A DNA stretch of 64,000 nucleotides, taken from Nitrosomonas oligotropha. Lineage in GTDB: Bacteria; Pseudomonadota; Gammaproteobacteria; Burkholderiales; Nitrosomonadaceae. The notes beneath the pieces are model-generated. The model did not search any database, was not told where the DNA came from, and was given only the letters and a program-made list of their open reading frames with translations. The stretch lies in contig NZ_QRBZ01000026.1 of NCBI RefSeq assembly GCF_009833085.1, positions 1 through 64,000 on the forward strand. The letters run 5' to 3'. Shown here in pieces: positions 39,963 through 48,732 of the stretch (within the stretch, counting starts at the first letter, position 1; every line of letters begins with the position of its first letter). Position numbers and translations under genes: made by a program.

Positions 39963-41226
39963 TACCGCAAATTCTGAATCCGCTATTGCAGCACTCAATC
40001 TCTCCAAATGCTATCAACTGTACGAACACCCAACGGATCGTCTCAAACAATTCTTATGGCCGCACCGCTGGCTAGGTGCGCGGCAATACTATCGTGAACT
40101 GTGGGCGTTACACGATATCAATTTAACGATCATGCCCGGGGAAGTAGTCGGTATCGTAGGCCAAAATGGCTCCGGAAAATCGACGCTGCTGCAACTGGTT
40201 TGCGGCACCTTAACACCAACGCGCGGCAATGTTCGAGTCAATGGCCGGATAGCCGCCTTGCTAGAACTCGGCGCCGGATTCAATCCCGAGTTCACCGGAC
40301 GCGAAAATGTTCTCATGAGCGCGGCGATCATGGGGCTCAGTCAATCCGAAATTGCTGATCGCCTTGAACACATTATTGATTTCTCCGGTGTGCGCGACTT
40401 CATCGATCAACCGGTCAAAACTTATTCCAGCGGCATGTATGTTCGTCTGGCATTTTCCGTTGCGATTAATGTAGACCCCGATATTCTGGTGATCGACGAG
40501 GCTTTGTCCGTCGGCGATGGCGCTTTTGCCCGAAAATCATTCGATCGTATCATGCGGATGCGCGATGCCGGAAAAACGATATTGTTTTGCTCACATTCGC
40601 TCTTTCAAGTTGAATCCTTGTGCGCACGCGCCATTTGGATCAATAAAGGCGAGATCGTATTGGATGGTGAATCAGCGCAAGTGGTATCCGCTTATCAAAC
40701 ATTTCTGGATACAAACGCTTGGAATGCAACGCTTGAAACTCCCGCCTCCGCTCGCACTGAACCGGCAGCAAATACACCACATGGAACCGGTAGCGCGCGT
40801 CTGGAAGGAATTAAATTACATGTCGATGATATGCCTGTTCAACAGGCTATAATCACAAGCGGCGAGTCTCGCATGATACTGGAAGTGGCGTTTACTTCCG
40901 ATCCCGCGCTGCCCTGTCCCACCATCGCCATGACAATACAAGCAAAGGATGGACGCACGATCACCAGTGCAGCAACATGGGAAGATCAATTTGCTCTGCA
41001 GCGTGCGCCATCTGGTGCAGGACAGGTTTGCCTCGGATTGGATCAGTTGCCGCTGCTTAAAGGCGAATATCTGATTAATGTATATTTGCTGTGTGAACGC
41101 GGTTTGCATCTTTATGATGCAGCCGAAGCTGTAGCAAACTTGCAAGTCAAACAAGCGGGGCGCTTACAAGGATATTTTTCAATTCCTCATCAATGGGAAA
41201 ATAACGCAGTTCCCCATAATGACTAA
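39952..41226 (+). CDS. wzt: Polysaccharide export ATP-binding protein with cargo domain (Wzt-like)
   Basis: 424 residues. The N-terminal ATPase has Walker A GQNGSGKST (70-78), signature YSSGMYVRLAFSVA and Walker B ILVIDEALSVGD. A linker at about 250-280 precedes a beta-sandwich C-terminal domain (about 285-410), as in Wzt proteins that recognise the modified end of the glycan before export. ATG 39952 overlaps the wzm stop by 11 bases. The C-terminal domain predicts a chain-terminated O-polysaccharide rather than a Wzx/Wzy product. Confidence 0.9.
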   Translation: MFFSTANSESAIAALNLSKCYQLYEHPTDRLKQFLWPHRWLGARQYYRELWALHDINLTIMPGEVVGIVGQNGSGKSTLLQLVCGTLTPTRGNVRVNGRIAALLELGAGFNPEFTGRENVLMSAAIMGLSQSEIADRLEHIIDFSGVRDFIDQPVKTYSSGMYVRLAFSVAINVDPDILVIDEALSVGDGAFARKSFDRIMRMRDAGKTILFCSHSLFQVESLCARAIWINKGEIVLDGESAQVVSAYQTFLDTNAWNATLETPASARTEPAANTPHGTGSARLEGIKLHVDDMPVQQAIITSGESRMILEVAFTSDPALPCPTIAMTIQAKDGRTITSAATWEDQFALQRAPSGAGQVCLGLDQLPLLKGEYLINVYLLCERGLHLYDAAEAVANLQVKQAGRLQGYFSIPHQWENNAVPHND

Positions 41227-43042
41227 GTCAATTAATCATCATCCGCTACCAGACACTCAGCACTACCGGCAGGCCGACACCTTTGCCGCTGCGGGCATGT
41301 CTACACCATCCTCCCCCTTTAGAGATTTGACATTTCCGGCGAATGTCTATGCCCATGCCCTGTCATTACAGGAAGATAAAGCCGTCTATCTGCATTATGG
41401 ATTATTTGAGAATGACAAAACCAGCTTAACCGCCGCACAGCAATTCTCCACCAATCTGCTGATGGCGCGGCTGCCGCTCCCTCCGTGCCGTATTCTGCAA
41501 GTCGACGTTGGCCTTGGCGCCACCTTTTCTTTACTTCGCCAGCACGGTTATGATGTGCATGGCATCACTGCCGATATCCAACAACTAAAATACATTCAGA
41601 AATCATTGGGGCCGGAAGCTTCCGTCAGCCACCATTCTTTGGAGGCATTCACAGCCGGACCCGGCAGCTTCGATGCCGTATTATTCCAGGAATCGGCGCA
41701 ATACATCGAACCGCTATTGATTTTCAAGAAAGCGATGAATCTGCTCACCTTATCGGGTGACTTAATCATTATCGATGAATTCGCGCTTAAGTATGATAGC
41801 GTCGGGATTAGCAGACTCCATCTGTTGCAGGACATCATAGAACTGGCCGGGCGGTTTGGATTCGAACTGCTTGAACACTTGGATCTATCCACGATGGCCG
41901 CTCCTACATTGGATCACCTGCTCCGGATGACCACGATCCACCGGAGAAATCTGCTGCAAGACCTTGCTCTGAACAACGAGCAACTGCAACAGCTGGACGA
42001 ATCTAACCGGAATTATCGCAATAAATATGCGAGCGGCCATCGTGGCTACGCTTTGCTGCATTTCAGAAAAAAATCACCCCCCAAATGGCGCTTGCAGCTT
42101 CTGGGCAAAAACCATATCCCGGCAATGCTCGGATTGTTCAAAGATACCTTTCATCATGACATGACGCCGGCTATCTGGCAGTGGAAATACGGCTCCAATT
42201 TAAGTCATCAAGTGGGCGCGTGGCGGGGCGATAAACTGATCGCTCATTATGGCGGCGTAGGCCGGAAAATTCTGTTCTTCGGCCAGACGCAAATGGCTGT
42301 GCAGATTTGCGATGTCATGGTTGATACCAGTGAACGCGGCATACTCACCCGTAAGGGGCCATTTTTCCTGACAACGGCGACTTTTCTGGAACGCTTCATC
42401 GGCTATGGCAAACCCTATCTGGTCGGTTTTGGCTTTCCGAACGAACGCCACATGAAAATTGCGGAGCGACATGGATTATATGCAGCAGTCGGGCGCATGA
42501 CTGAATTCTCATGGAGCACACGATCACGTTTCCCATTGTGGGGAACCCGTTTGCACCTGCTTAGCCACGATCAAACCAGCCTTACAAAAGCCACGGTTAA
42601 TCAATGCTGGCAACGTATGGCCAAAGATCTGCACGGCGCGATTGTCGGTGTGCGCGATTGGGAATATGTGCTGCACCGATACCTTAATCATCCGCAGCAA
42701 CGCTACCAGGTGATACTGGTAAAAAGCCGTTTCAGCCCGCGCGCGCGCGGCATCCTGGTACTGCGTTTCGATCCCGAAGGTTGTGAAATCCTTGATTTGA
42801 TTGCGCCCTTGGCTGAAATCCCGCTATTGATCACTCATGCCAGAAGGCTGGCTGGCCTGCGGGGTGCCGCAAGAGTGTTCTGCCGGATTACAGAGAATTT
42901 CGCCCGCCACTTTGCCGTTACCGGCGGCACTCAACAGGCAGTGAACATCCATATACCCGCAAACACCTGGAGCGATGGTCCCCTCCCGGAGACACTGAAA
43001 GATCATTGGTGGCTAATGAGCGGCGATAAAGATTTCCGTTGA
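41219..43042 (+). CDS. Methyltransferase-GNAT acyltransferase fusion
   Basis: 607 residues with two parts. Residues about 60-285 form a class I methyltransferase (RILQVDVGLGATFSLL as motif I). Residues about 295-600 resemble a GNAT-type acyltransferase: GAWRGDKLIAHYGGVGRKI, QICDVMVDTSERG, VGFGFPNERHMKIAERHGLY. ATG 41219 overlaps the wzt stop by eight bases, strong evidence for the same operon. By analogy with chain-terminating methyltransferases that cooperate with Wzt C-terminal domains, it is a candidate for modifying the non-reducing end of the exported glycan. That role is inference. Confidence 0.75.
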   Translation: MTKSINHHPLPDTQHYRQADTFAAAGMSTPSSPFRDLTFPANVYAHALSLQEDKAVYLHYGLFENDKTSLTAAQQFSTNLLMARLPLPPCRILQVDVGLGATFSLLRQHGYDVHGITADIQQLKYIQKSLGPEASVSHHSLEAFTAGPGSFDAVLFQESAQYIEPLLIFKKAMNLLTLSGDLIIIDEFALKYDSVGISRLHLLQDIIELAGRFGFELLEHLDLSTMAAPTLDHLLRMTTIHRRNLLQDLALNNEQLQQLDESNRNYRNKYASGHRGYALLHFRKKSPPKWRLQLLGKNHIPAMLGLFKDTFHHDMTPAIWQWKYGSNLSHQVGAWRGDKLIAHYGGVGRKILFFGQTQMAVQICDVMVDTSERGILTRKGPFFLTTATFLERFIGYGKPYLVGFGFPNERHMKIAERHGLYAAVGRMTEFSWSTRSRFPLWGTRLHLLSHDQTSLTKATVNQCWQRMAKDLHGAIVGVRDWEYVLHRYLNHPQQRYQVILVKSRFSPRARGILVLRFDPEGCEILDLIAPLAEIPLLITHARRLAGLRGAARVFCRITENFARHFAVTGGTQQAVNIHIPANTWSDGPLPETLKDHWWLMSGDKDFR

Positions 43043-43171
43043 ACCGGAAAGAACCCGGCAGAGCGGGGAAAAACTGCCAGTACGAGTTCTACATTACTGA
43101 AATAACCGCACGTTCCAATTGGCTGTCATCGCAGCCAGCCGCTGTTCCAAATCGCCGCAAAAAAGATTGAA

Positions 43172-43831
43172 TCAATTGTTTTCAGCAGCCTTTTGAATCC
43201 GGGTAACCGTCAAATCTTCCAACCGATACTGATAACTCTCGACCAAATTTTCAGTCGTTACATTGGAAATACCCGTCAGCAACTCCAGCTCACCCAGCTT
43301 CTGAAAAAAACCTTTCTTCTGATACTTATTCAACAATTCCTGATTAATCTCAACCAGATTGGTATTATTCGCAGTGCATACATTGATCCATTGCTCGCGC
43401 TCCTGCACCGCAGCTACCAATAGCTGATTATCGTTTTGAATCTGACGGGCCTGGTCAATAATTTTCTGTTGTTTCTTTAATTGTTTCTGCGCTCGCTTCT
43501 GCGCTTTTTCCAAATCAGACTCCAGCTTACCTTTAAGACCCTGAAGGTTTTCCGTGCTGGCGCGATAACGATCAATCTCTTGTTGCAACGGCTGCAATCG
43601 TTTGACTTCCGCTTCCAGATTTTTAACCTGCTGCAACAGTTCGGATTTCTCCGCTTCCAGCGCCGCTTTCTCCTGACCTATCTGCCGCAACATGCCTTGC
43701 GCTTTTCTTAACGCTTGATCCCCGGCATTACTCTGCTTAGGCGCTTGCGCATGAATTACTGGCGCGTTCAATACTAGCAAGCAAAACAGCAAGGATGTTA
43801 AAACAGCTGATCCTGTTTCTTTTATTCTCAT
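43172..43831 (-). CDS. Exported coiled-coil protein, last gene of the TPS/TonB cluster
   Basis: 219 residues: a signal peptide (AVLTSLLFCLLVLNAPVIHA), then a long heptad-rich coiled coil (about 35-150; KAALEAEKSELLQQVKNLEAEVKRL, QKRAQKQLKKQQKIIDQ) and a C-terminal conserved-looking end (FFQKLGELELLTGISNVTTENLVE). No enzyme motif. It starts 17 bases after the porin stop. It probably forms a periplasmic or outer-membrane-linked rod that cooperates with the porin or with the surface filament; the exact role is unknown. Confidence 0.75.
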   Translation of the reverse strand: MRIKETGSAVLTSLLFCLLVLNAPVIHAQAPKQSNAGDQALRKAQGMLRQIGQEKAALEAEKSELLQQVKNLEAEVKRLQPLQQEIDRYRASTENLQGLKGKLESDLEKAQKRAQKQLKKQQKIIDQARQIQNDNQLLVAAVQEREQWINVCTANNTNLVEINQELLNKYQKKGFFQKLGELELLTGISNVTTENLVESYQYRLEDLTVTRIQKAAENN

Positions 43832-43848
43832 TAATCCAGGCCTCTCAT

Positions 43849-45714
43849 CTAAAAACGCACATTCAGATCCAGCAACAGCGAATCCACGTTGAGTGTCGGT
43901 CCATGAATAGCGGAAGCGCTCATCCAGCGGAGGTTAACCCAAGTGTTATTGGCAATGCCATAATTACCCCCGATCCACCAGCCTTGCGCATTGGTGCCGC
44001 CCAGATGAAATACCGAATCTGTAAAGGCATCCAGAACAGCGTCACGTTCGATATAGCGGTAAGCAAAGAATGCGTTCCAGTTCTTGAACTTCAGCGCATC
44101 ACGGTCACCCACGTCCATACGGAATTGATACGCGGTCGTTTTACTGCGATTATCGAGCAGGCGATTATTGAATTCGTTCTGGATACGATTGGCGTTATAG
44201 CCAAAGTTCTTTGTAAAATCAAAAGTAAACATCACATTAACTGGTGCAAAACCAGCATAATCGTATAACGCGGTAAAGTTGAAGATATCGAAACCGGATG
44301 CCAGTCCATACAAGCAACCTTGCCCCACGAAGCTTTGCATATTGGTACAACGGCTATTGATCGGCGTACCGTCAAGTTCATTCCCTTCATTCACGTTAAT
44401 TGGCACCATGGTATTGCCCCACTGCACAAATTGCGGCGCTGTCCAATCGTTGGTGAAGCTATTGCTCGCATTGGCGCGGGCGCGGATATTTTGGAAGTGA
44501 TAAAAACTGGCCGCCATTTTGAAGCGGGATTGATCTTGCACCAGCCAATCCACACCGACTTGTCCGCCGAAAAGCCATTTATCCCTTTCCGACAGATTGA
44601 CTTCCTGAATCGGGAAAACGCCCACGGTCGCATACAATGTATTCGGTGTTTGCGGCCCCATATTAATACCGAAGCGGCCGCCCAAATCCACCAGTGCAGG
44701 CGGTTTATAGTTTTTGATATTAGGTGCATCTTCGTTGAAACGTTGCCGGAAAGTGGCCGCGAATCCCTCGAAACTCAAATCGGAATCGTACATCACGTCG
44801 GTGGAGAAGAACGGATTGCGGAAACGGCCGCCGTACACACTGAACCGATCTTTGCCTTTTTCGTCGCGATAATCGTATTGCAAGAATCCTCGATCGATTG
44901 CAAGCTCGTAGCTCTGCCCGGTAACCCCCAAATTCTGATCATTAGAAACCGGGTTTCGCATATTACTGGTCGCCAAACGCACACCTGCTTTGAGGCTATC
45001 GGTAATATCCATTTCAAAACCGGCACGGAAACGCTGACTGAAAGCCAAACGATCTTGCTGTGTATTTAAAAATTCCGCATTGTTCTGAAACGCCGGGATA
45101 TGACCGCCTTCACGGTTAATCGCCAGATAATCGAGATAAGGGGAATTGCCGTTTCCGAAGAAATCATGAGAACCTCGCAAACGCATGTCGAAAGTAAATC
45201 TCGTTCTGTTAAGCCATTCCGGCAAAGCAGCGGGAACACCCCATGCCTCTTTCTTCGCATTGGCCTTCACTTCCTGAACAACTTCATCTTTAAGATCCGC
45301 GCGGACCTGCTGGCGTATCTCATCCTTGACGAATTCCGGCACATAACCCACGAAAACCGGCCCCTTTCCTTTTACTTTCTCGCCAGCCGGTTTATCCGGC
45401 GCCGTACTTTTTACAACTTTCGGCTCCGCCACCTGTTTTTCTTCGGCGCGTTCTTTCGCTATTTGATCTTTGGCTTCTTGCGCTGCTTTCTTTTTCGCCG
45501 CATTCACTAGCACCTTGGCTTTCTCTTTGTCCAATAACCCTTGCTCAACAAACAATTCGATCAAATTGGTGGTGGTATTCTTGAGTTCCAGAAGCTCCTC
45601 GCGCTCGTTAGCGATTTTTTCCTTGAGCTTGAGCAATTCGCTCTTCTCATCGGCCATGACCGGCACCGGTATCATGCTGGCCAGTAAAACGGCGATGATC
45701 GTTCTCGAAATCAT
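43849..45714 (-). CDS. Putative porin with N-terminal coiled coil
   Basis: About 621 residues. ATG 45714 gives a clean signal peptide ending VMADEK. The mature protein begins with a coiled coil (KSELLKLKEKIANEREELLELKN) and a Lys/Ala/Glu-rich stretch (about 60-150), then an outer-membrane beta-barrel from RTRFTFDMRLRGSHDFFG to a terminal LNVRF, with final Phe typical of barrel proteins. The coiled coil could reach through the periplasm. It lies between tonB and the coiled-coil gene in one operon-like run, so it may be the client or pore of this TonB system. Confidence 0.85.
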   Translation of the reverse strand: MISRTIIAVLLASMIPVPVMADEKSELLKLKEKIANEREELLELKNTTTNLIELFVEQGLLDKEKAKVLVNAAKKKAAQEAKDQIAKERAEEKQVAEPKVVKSTAPDKPAGEKVKGKGPVFVGYVPEFVKDEIRQQVRADLKDEVVQEVKANAKKEAWGVPAALPEWLNRTRFTFDMRLRGSHDFFGNGNSPYLDYLAINREGGHIPAFQNNAEFLNTQQDRLAFSQRFRAGFEMDITDSLKAGVRLATSNMRNPVSNDQNLGVTGQSYELAIDRGFLQYDYRDEKGKDRFSVYGGRFRNPFFSTDVMYDSDLSFEGFAATFRQRFNEDAPNIKNYKPPALVDLGGRFGINMGPQTPNTLYATVGVFPIQEVNLSERDKWLFGGQVGVDWLVQDQSRFKMAASFYHFQNIRARANASNSFTNDWTAPQFVQWGNTMVPINVNEGNELDGTPINSRCTNMQSFVGQGCLYGLASGFDIFNFTALYDYAGFAPVNVMFTFDFTKNFGYNANRIQNEFNNRLLDNRSKTTAYQFRMDVGDRDALKFKNWNAFFAYRYIERDAVLDAFTDSVFHLGGTNAQGWWIGGNYGIANNTWVNLRWMSASAIHGPTLNVDSLLLDLNVRF

Positions 45715-45781
45715 GATGTTTCTCTTGAAAAGAGAAGGTTTCAGGTTAGCGGTAAATAAAGTCATCATTTGCTTCGTCACG

Positions 45782-46456
45782 TTAAATCCTTGATATCAGT
45801 TTTATTTTTAGCGGTTGCGGCATATTTTGCGGTGGCGCTTTACCGATCGCGATGCGCAGCTTGGGCAATGCCGCCTGGATGCTCTGATCGACATCTTTCT
45901 TACCACTAGAGCCGATCAGTTCCGCGCGGCCAATACGTCCATCGGGATTGATCCAGATATTCAGCAACACGCTATATCTTTCTTTCCGTGCGCCGCTGTC
46001 AGCCAGCAGCGTTTGTAATTCTTCTTCTAAACTTTGCTTGACCTGGTTGCCGTACCACAAAATGGCATTTCCACCGCCTCCGCCCAGCAAACCGCGCCCG
46101 CCCTTTTTACCGAGCAAACCGAAGCTATCGCTCCCGGCAGCGCCTTCCGCGTCCAGTCCCAGCTCATCACCGGCAGGTGCGTCCGCATCAGAATCGTCCG
46201 GCGACGGTTCCGGCTCACTTTCAGGCTCAGGCTCCTCGATGGGTTGCGGCTCCGGTTCAGGAATCTTTTCCTCGGGTGGAGGCGGTGGCGGAGGTGGAGG
46301 CGGCTGGATAACCGTAATCTGCTGGACTGGTTTTTTAGTCTGCACCGGTTTATCGAACTGGCTTTGGATGTAATAAATGACCGCCACAATACTGACAGCC
46401 AGTATCACTCCGATAATGATGGGCAGGCGGCGTAGCCAGTGCTCGTTCTTTTTCAC
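45782..46456 (-). CDS. tonB: TonB-family energy transducer
   Basis: 224 residues: one N-terminal membrane helix (about 10-30), a Pro/Glu-rich periplasm-spanning linker with nine consecutive prolines, Gly-rich region, and a C-terminal TonB domain (VLLNIWINPDGRIGRAELIGSSG). Such proteins carry proton-motive energy from an ExbB/ExbD motor to outer-membrane proteins. It starts 12 bases after exbD. No TonB-dependent receptor accompanies it, so its outer-membrane partner must lie elsewhere or be the porin or TpsB of this cluster. Confidence 0.93.
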   Translation of the reverse strand: MKKNEHWLRRLPIIIGVILAVSIVAVIYYIQSQFDKPVQTKKPVQQITVIQPPPPPPPPPPEEKIPEPEPQPIEEPEPESEPEPSPDDSDADAPAGDELGLDAEGAAGSDSFGLLGKKGGRGLLGGGGGNAILWYGNQVKQSLEEELQTLLADSGARKERYSVLLNIWINPDGRIGRAELIGSSGKKDVDQSIQAALPKLRIAIGKAPPQNMPQPLKIKLISRI

Positions 46457-46468
46457 TTCGGACGAACC

Positions 46469-46873
46469 CTACTTCACCAGTTTCTGTGTAACCAAGCCCA
46501 GCTGGCTAATCTCAAGCCGCGACACCACATCGAGCACTTCAATGACCTTTTCGTATTGAATCGTGGCATCCGCCTTGAGTATCACCGGCAAATCCGGATT
46601 GGCCGCTTTGTATTGACCCAAGCGGGTTTCCAGGTCGGCAATTGATACCGGATAGGTATCCAAATAGATCGTGCCGTCCTGAGTAATCGAAATGGCCTTG
46701 GTTTTGGGTTTGCTTAATGACGGTGTGCTGCTGGCCTTCGGCAAGTTGACCGCGATCCCTTCCACTGACGCGGTGGTCATGATGATAAAAACGATCACCA
46801 ATACATAAGCCACGTCCAGCATTGGGGTAATGTTAATATCGTCATAAATTTTGTCGTCCTCTCCAACTTTCAT
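46469..46873 (-). CDS. exbD: ExbD/TolR-family proton-channel subunit
   Basis: 134 residues with the family arrangement: short cytoplasmic tail DDINITPMLDVAYVLVIVFIIMT containing the membrane helix and the proton-carrying aspartate, then a periplasmic domain ending FVTQKLVK-like (LGLVTQKLVK). ATG 46873 overlaps the stop of the ExbB-like gene by four bases (ATGA), so stoichiometric synthesis is likely. It completes the TonB motor with the fused ExbB upstream and tonB downstream. Confidence 0.94.
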   Translation of the reverse strand: MKVGEDDKIYDDINITPMLDVAYVLVIVFIIMTTASVEGIAVNLPKASSTPSLSKPKTKAISITQDGTIYLDTYPVSIADLETRLGQYKAANPDLPVILKADATIQYEKVIEVLDVVSRLEISQLGLVTQKLVK

Positions 46874-48693
46874 GACTCACTCCTTTTTTGTCTTTCGGCG
46901 ATACGTTCGGAAACCACGGCCAGAAACTCATCGGTGAATACATGCATATCAGCCGTGATATCTTTGATTTGCACCAGCAAATAGTTGTAGGCAAACAAGG
47001 TCGGAATGGCCACGGCAAGACCGGCAACGGTTGCGGCCAATGCCGCGGAAATACCGGGGGCGATTGAATTGATATTAACGTCGCCGGTTGCGGCGATCAC
47101 TGCAAAGGTAATCATCACACCCATGACCGTGCCCAGCAGCCCGAGGAATGGGCCGCCGGAAATCGAGATTGTCAGCAACACCATATTCTTGTTGAGTTTT
47201 TGATGTTCCCGGACAACTGCGGCATCCAGCCGGGCGCGAATCACGTTCAATGCTTCGGAACTCAGTGCGGTCTGGTTGCCATTGATCCGCTTGCGTAATT
47301 CTTGTACGCCGACATGATAAACACGATAGATCGGAGAACCCTGGAAGTGGTCGTGCTTGCCAAACATCGCCAGAAAATCGGAATCCTCGGCCGGTTGATC
47401 CGCTTCGTTGTCGTCTTGATCCAATGAATCCAAGTTGGAGACATTAATATTCCGGTATTGATGCAGAAACGCGGCGTTTTCCTTTCTCGCCTGGTTCAAA
47501 GTGACACCCTTGCCAATCATGACCATCAGACCGACGACCAGCATCACACCGCACAACGCGATCACGACCCAACCGTCGACCGTCAGGTTCTCCAGAATAA
47601 TCCGGCCATAACTGACACTGGCGCCGCCTTCCGCCGATTCGTCGGAACCGAAATTGATCACGGTAAAATCGGGGCTCTGGCTGCGGAATTGCAATTTAAT
47701 CCAATCCGGACTGCGCGCAATCTTGGCGATTTGCACTTCATCCAGCCAACCGGTCAGATGCGCCCCTGTTTCGGATGAGCCGATTAAAAGTGCCGGTGAA
47801 AATGGTTTCAATGCAATCGGCGCATTAGCCACCTGTACGCCATCGAGATAAAGCAGCAAATTGTTTTTCTCAACCACCAGCGCCAGATGCTGCCACTGTC
47901 CCGGCGTCAAGCTGATTGCACCAGTTTGGTTCGCGCTGCCGCTGCCGTTTTGATAACTGGCTTGTACAAATGCGCCCTGTAACTTGATTTCCAGCTGCGC
48001 AGTAGCGTCCTTGGCCTGCAGAATCGTGGCATTCTGCTCCTGCTCGGTTCTAATCCAGGTGCTGAATGTCCAGCCATTTTCCGGATCGATCTCCAGCGCC
48101 GGCTGCGCGCCTGTTTTAATTCCGCCTTGCCCTTCAAAGCGCGCAGCAGCGGCGATATATCCATTCGGATCGATAATGGCTTTGGAATCGTTTGCGTGCA
48201 GTAAATAAGCCGTCGCATCCTGAGGCAGCGCTTCGCCTTCCTTGAAATGGTAGGTCAGCACTTGATTGACATCGTAAATGCCTTGGGGATCGGAACCGTT
48301 TGCCGCATTGGCATTGCCGTAATACATAGTGAAATTGTCACTACTGATACCGCCACGAACCACGGGTAATTTGACCCAGACCAATCCAAGCTCTACCAAT
48401 GAATCGATCTTCTCCACATCATGCTTCAGCGCGGTTTTATCCTGCTGCATAAAGCGCAGATCTTTACCGTTTTCCGCCAGATCGAGAAAAAAACCAAAAT
48501 TACCGCTGTGCAGGCGCACCAGTACCGGAAAATCCTGCACGGTACCCTGTATATCAGCCCCGGTGATGCTCGCATCAACCGTCAATTGTTTGCGTGAAGG
48601 CCATGCATCGTTCCACCAGGCACGACCCTCCACAGACACTAATGTCAGTATCAACAGCAATATAAAACGATGCATAAACAAAAATTTCTTCAT
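46870..48693 (-). CDS. DUF2341-LamG-ExbB fusion (MotA/TolQ/ExbB proton channel)
   Basis: 607 residues. A signal peptide (RFILLLILTLVSVEGRA) leads an extracytoplasmic part: DUF2341 (about 25-130, WWNDAWPSRKQLTV, MYYGNANA) and a LamG-like jelly roll (about 175-345, GWTFSTWIRTE, WQHLALVVEKNNLLLYLDG). A membrane helix (about 370-395) and then the ExbB channel (ISGGPFLGLLGTVMGVM and AATVAGLAVAIPTLFAYN) follow. Free-standing ExbB is about 240 residues, so half of this one is sensor- or ligand-like. It may bind a carbohydrate or the TpsA filament. Confidence 0.9.
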   Translation of the reverse strand: MKKFLFMHRFILLLILTLVSVEGRAWWNDAWPSRKQLTVDASITGADIQGTVQDFPVLVRLHSGNFGFFLDLAENGKDLRFMQQDKTALKHDVEKIDSLVELGLVWVKLPVVRGGISSDNFTMYYGNANAANGSDPQGIYDVNQVLTYHFKEGEALPQDATAYLLHANDSKAIIDPNGYIAAAARFEGQGGIKTGAQPALEIDPENGWTFSTWIRTEQEQNATILQAKDATAQLEIKLQGAFVQASYQNGSGSANQTGAISLTPGQWQHLALVVEKNNLLLYLDGVQVANAPIALKPFSPALLIGSSETGAHLTGWLDEVQIAKIARSPDWIKLQFRSQSPDFTVINFGSDESAEGGASVSYGRIILENLTVDGWVVIALCGVMLVVGLMVMIGKGVTLNQARKENAAFLHQYRNINVSNLDSLDQDDNEADQPAEDSDFLAMFGKHDHFQGSPIYRVYHVGVQELRKRINGNQTALSSEALNVIRARLDAAVVREHQKLNKNMVLLTISISGGPFLGLLGTVMGVMITFAVIAATGDVNINSIAPGISAALAATVAGLAVAIPTLFAYNYLLVQIKDITADMHVFTDEFLAVVSERIAERQKRSES

Positions 48694-48732
48694 TAACCAA
48701 CGATTCCCATATCAAAAATAAATACCGTGCGT

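Noticed and set aside
44320-45069. 249-codon plus-strand frame opposite the porin gene
   Set aside because: The porin frame has a signal peptide and a barrel end; the other does not.
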